This document shows positions 60,101-64,000 of a stretch of 64,000 nt of DNA, one piece after another (the first letter of the stretch is position 1; each line of letters opens with the position of its first letter). The notes under the pieces were generated by a model. The model searched no databases. It was not told the origin of the DNA and saw only the letters and a list, made by a program, of their open reading frames with translations. The stretch is from Cyathus striatus. Taxonomy: Eukaryota; Basidiomycota; Agaricomycetes; Agaricales; Nidulariaceae. The position numbers were made by a program, and so were the translations under genes. The stretch spans positions 2,356,001-2,420,000 of the forward strand of contig JAOVFP010000006.1 in assembly GCA_025738555.1 (NCBI GenBank). Direction: 5' to 3'.

Positions 60101-61045
60101 CTCGAATTTTTTCATGTTTCGCACGGGACGACCGAATGCCTAAAATTGGAATTTAAATCACGAAAAAAAAAATACATTGTATGTGGGACACACCTCAAAG
60201 CGAAAAACCAAGGCTCTAACGATATCCGTCCCAGTGATGTGGTACAGACCTTTCCACAATACGCAGGTAACGAACTCCTGAGTGGGCAACAAGAAGCGAT
60301 TGAGAGCCGGATGAGGGGGGTTGTACGGTTCCCCAGTCTGCGGCTGCCCCTGTGCGCTGCCTACACCGACACCCGCCCATCCATCGGCATTCGTCCCTGC
60401 AGCGGAAGTCGACGCAGGATCCCACCTGGAGGGTGCAGTAGCCAGGAAAAACTTGAGCTTGTCAAGGTGTGCGAGGCGATCCTGTTCCTGCGGGTTCAAG
60501 GGACGAGAGAGGCCGCGGGAAAGACCAGGGGTTGAAGCGGTGTAGTCTTTCATTGCTGCTGGATCTGTGGCGTCTTCCGATAAAGTGGCGCTCGATTCGT
60601 CGCTGGGTAGGTGGTGTCCTGGTGTTCCTGAAGATCCGGAAGGTAGGCCGTTGCTGGCGGTGGGAAGGGGGAGAGAATGGAACTGGGCATGTTTGTGTGC
60701 GTTTCCGGGGCGTGCGGTGCTTTCGTTTGGATCGTGTTCGATGGAAGAGGTGGATGTGGAGGTTGAGACTTGGAGAGGGAGGGGTGCGGTGAAGGCGTGG
60801 TGGGGGGGTCGATGGGCTCTCCTTTGTTGTTGGTGAGGGGGGAAAGGGGTGCTGCTCCCTGGTATTGGGTAGCTTTGGGAGTGCATGGGGTGGTGGTGGT
60901 TGTGGTGGTTGTGGTTTGAGTAGGATTCGAGGTCTGAGGGGTACGAGCGAGGGGAAGAGTGGGTGGAAGATGGATTAGAAGAGGTTGCAAAGCTGGCATA
61001 ACTTGTAGAGGGGACCATCTGCTGTGGGTAAGATTGGGGGTCCAT
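57112..61045 (-). CDS. STE12: Ste12-like transcription factor with C2H2 zinc fingers
   Basis: Four exons (60194-61045, 60035-60139, 59579-59649, 57112-59521) encode 1,145 residues. Start ATG at 61045: [20 protein letters not shown]. After a Ser/His/Pro-rich N-terminus, the STE homeodomain-like DNA-binding region runs across exons 1-4. It includes [71 protein letters not shown] and [20 protein letters not shown]. Two C2H2 fingers lie near 58440-58610 ([20 protein letters not shown] and [20 protein letters not shown]), as in non-yeast Ste12 proteins. The C-terminal part is low complexity, with poly-Ala and poly-Gln runs. Ste12 acts in the nucleus downstream of the pheromone/filamentation MAP kinase and controls mating, invasive growth and fruiting. 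Intron 2 is unusually long (about 385 nt). Confidence 0.94.
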
Positions 61046-61227
61046 GATGGGATTGGTGTGGGCGAGTGAGATGTGATTTGGATGCCAAGTTATAATGTAT
61101 CTGGAATGCAATGGATGGTCAGCGACATCAAGGGGGCAGGATCAGCGGAGAAGGGGGAGATGACTCACTGGGAATGGATTATATGGAGAGATTAAGAGCC
61201 GTTGGCGAGTAGAGTAATGGCGGTTCG

Positions 61228-61430
61228 TTGAATGAAGATTGGTCCTTGATTTTTGGTGGTGAATTAGATGAGTATATGGGTACAGGGAAGAGGATGATGA
61301 TGCAAGGCGATAAAGGATTTGAGGGGATGAAGCGTAGAAATGAAGAAAGAAAGACAAGAGAAAGAGAAAGGGTGGTGGACCAAGAGTCTAAGAGGGCCCA
61401 GGACAGAAACAGAAATGAGGCGGTGTGACT
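61228..61430 (-). promoter_or_regulatory. Polypyrimidine tract upstream of STE12
   Basis: The coding (minus) strand is a dense CT tract over about 200 bp, beginning some 180 bp upstream of the STE12 start (seen on the plus strand as GAAGAAAGAAAGACAAGAGA). CT-rich blocks near the transcription start are common in fungal promoters. No specific binding site is claimed. Confidence 0.5.
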
Positions 61431-64000
61431 GGGACTGCTGGCCTCACCCACTTGTAACCACCCGCGTGACTTGCCTAATGGATTAATTCCATATTCAACC
61501 TCCGACCCCCCCGTACCTCCCGCAGCCGTACGTGCCTACTCTCAAGCCCATTACGAATGCAGCGCCCTACTTACTAACTCAACGCTCTCTGCGAGCCACG
61601 TGCCCTTCTCTCAGACACCCTGTAAGTACCACTCCAACATCCACATAAAATACAACAACCGTTAAAAACCTTAACAAAACAATCAACCATCCTACCCGCC
61701 TATTCGTCTGATGATGTCTCTTCTTCTTTCTTCTATTCTGTCACGCTCACGCTTTCCATCTCGTCTATCTTTCCTGTCTATCCAGTTCTGTCTACAAACA
61801 CCGCCTCGGGACACATGTACATATCGATGATCCTCTCAGCCACTAACCTTGATCTCATCACAGGGACCATTCTGTCAGATCCCATCGAGTGAACCATCAC
61901 CATCACCCAAGGGAGGCCAATCGACTCCGGATCCGTAGCTGGCGGGACAAGTACGGAAAGGCAGTGTACCCTTGCAAGCAATTGCATATTTCCCTACTCA
62001 CTCTCCCATTCTCCATACCTCCTCAAAAATTGCAGCAGCCCCAGCATACACTCCAAAGGCAACTCCGACTACACAGGATATTACCCGATGTCGCAACGGG
62101 CACTCCAAAAATAAATTACCAACTTCGGAGAGACGGCAATGAAGCCGAACCCCGGATCATTCACTGATGAGGGAACTCTAAACTCATGATGGGCTGTGCA
62201 CAGCCGGATCCAACGAGTCGTCCCCGACAACCTCACCCACGGGTACAACCCGCCTAGAACAAGAGTCACCGACACCATAGCTTTCTCATAGTTAGTTTAC
62301 CGTTCCTCAGTCCGCATCAAAATCCACGCGTTCAACGAGCTGCCAGTGCTACTGCGGTCTGCTTCTTTGCAACCGGGAAATTTTATCACTTATCCAATTC
62401 CGACTCCAAGATTCGCAGAGTCCAGCACTCGCCGCGGCCAATTCAAAAATCCAAACGAATCCTCGGAGAGCCCGACCAAAAAACCAAAGACGCCCAAAAC
62501 ATGATCCTCCAGCTCTCAAATCCGAAGCGGGAATCATAAACCAGGGCTGATTATCATCATATCATCATCATCTACATCTAAGCAAAGCCAGCAAGCGTAT
62601 CTTTCCTAAACATCTATTTCCGAGGAATACATCAGATCCATCACAGAAGCAGTGAGCTTTACAGGCTTTTTAGTCTGCTTTAGTTCACCAACTGTCATGG
62701 AGACGTCTATCGGTTGCTAGGAGGTTCAAAATCAAGGTCTGCACACAAACCCAAAGTGTCAAACCTAGCTTCTTTTGTTGGCTCCCATCATAAATTCTGG
62801 CGCCTACTTTTTGAAATGAAAGCGCATACGCAAGCACTGGAGTACGGGATACTATTTTTGTTCGTGCATATACATATAACTCAGCTGGAGCGGAGCTCCA
62901 GTTAAATTCTACGGCCCGACATTTTTGTTATTTTTACTTTTACATTTTAGCACTAGTTCAGGAACTACGTAGGGAGCGAAAAGGAGTGATTAGTGTACCC
63001 CGCTGACGCCTTATCCCTACTTTCATATATTATATATAGAAACGAGGGAGTAAACTCTAACCGATGATTCAAATCGCTGACGATATCCCGACTTTATATA
63101 TTGTATATAGAAACGAGGGATGATTCAAATCGCTGACGAACAACTTTATCTACAATTCGCGCAGTCAATTCGATTCAAACTGAAAGTACTACGGAAAATA
63201 ACTCCTGTACCAGAAATGATAACGTCGCATTGGGAAGGCAGAAGGAAAGGAGCAAGCGGGTATGTCACGCCGAAAGGGGGGAACCGGACCCGTCCGTGTC
63301 TTTCTCCAACTTGCGCAATCTGAATGCAGATAACAAATCTCAATCTCGGATCCATTTCCGACTACCCGCCCGCCCCTAGCTAGACCCGTCGCGCTGAGTC
63401 GACTCTTCGGGTTCGAGAATCGACACTGGCACTGGGAGTGACTCAATTTACGGGGTGTACGTAGGGTACCTACACACCTTTCTCCCTCCTATTTCGTACT
63501 ACACACACCCGATCTTGTTCTGAGCGCGCTATTGTACTATCCATTTCGCGGATAAATACTTCCCCGCCCATGACGTCTATTAAATATCTAACAGAGGCTA
63601 GACGCTGGTTCGTAATCCCATGGTCACTTTACTATTCCATAAAATCACCGTTTATATTATAATGACTTGATGCGCTCCTCTTCGAGTCTTCGATTGAATG
63701 ATCGGGGCTCTCGGCTGGCTCAGCCACAGATAGCTAGCACGAAGATTCGAACGGCGGTGGACTACTTACCTCCTTGATAACCATATTTTATGGGATATGA
63801 ACGCGTGCAATTCTATGCCAACCTACCTCGACATTCGCAGAGTAACCAGAGTATTTCCTACCCCATGGCATCAAATTCGGGATGATTCTTGAAAGATCGT
63901 CGCTTCATTTCCTCCACCCCCTCCAATCTATCCCCGCACTCTGTACTTTGACCTGTGAACGCTTTCATTTCAAGCACCGCGATACCTCGACCCTTTGATG
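61431..64000. other. Long non-coding upstream region to window end
   Basis: About 2.5 kb with only short, motif-free ORFs on both strands. It may hold distal STE12 control sequence or the end of the next gene's flank. The only structure I can point to is the tandem duplication at 63013-63139. Confidence 0.5.
63013..63139. repeat. Two-copy tandem duplication
   Basis: Copy 1 (63013-63083) and copy 2 (63084-63139) share TATCCC, then a TATATA core, then GAAACGAGGGA and TGATTCAAATCGCTGACGA. Copy 1 has about 15 extra bases before the shared 3' block. Each copy contains a TATATA core. Confidence 0.75.

Overview
The window looks like nuclear DNA of a mushroom-forming or wood-decay basidiomycete (Agaricomycetes). 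Genes are broken by many 45-60 nt introns with GT/GC donors and YAG acceptors. The protein families point the same way: a TPR-CHAT protein, a DUF6534 membrane protein, an AA9 lytic polysaccharide monooxygenase, CYP63-type P450s, ent-kaurene-oxidase-like P450s, small MARVEL-like proteins and a Ste12 factor with C2H2 fingers. I saw no rRNA, tRNA, CRISPR or viral genes. No natural-product backbone enzyme (terpene synthase, PKS, NRPS) is visible.

Layout. 1-2100: 3' part of a TPR-CHAT gene (+), then a 265-bp MITE. 3299-9706: full-length ABCC-type ABC transporter, ABC-1 (+). 9887-11234: unrecognised secreted-type protein (-). 12522-14718: DUF6534 membrane protein (+). 15216-16145: AA9 LPMO (-). 16878-27678: four P450 genes in a row (-), called A-D here. 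27887-28874: a 988-bp TIR element. 29533-36341: a second ABCC transporter, ABC-2 (-), paralogous and inverted relative to the first. 38498-40870: amino-acid/GABA-type permease (+). 41901-43229: ZIP metal transporter (+). 43960-46512: Mutator-like element with 224-bp TIRs and a 9-bp target duplication, carrying a 1082-bp hAT-like element inserted inside its left TIR. 46958-53267: two tandem CYP63-like P450s, E and F (+). 53723-55843: two tandem small four-helix membrane proteins (-). 57112-61045: STE12 (-), followed by a long non-coding upstream region to the window end.

How the parts may work together (inference). Two inverted ABCC pumps bracket a secreted LPMO, an unknown secreted protein, a DUF6534 membrane protein and four oxidative P450s. 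This is what a detoxification/export or tailoring island for a small hydrophobic molecule could look like, but no substrate can be read from the sequence. Both pumps carry one suspicious lesion in or just before NBD2: a one-base loss in a C run in ABC-1, and a weak GC donor in ABC-2. At least four local gene duplications fall within 64 kb: the ABC pair, the P450 A/C/D group, the CYP63 pair and the MARVEL-like pair. Together with three independent TIR-element insertions and one nested insertion, this marks a fast-evolving region.

All gene models were built by eye from frame continuity, splice consensus and comparison of paralogs inside the window; no database search was run.
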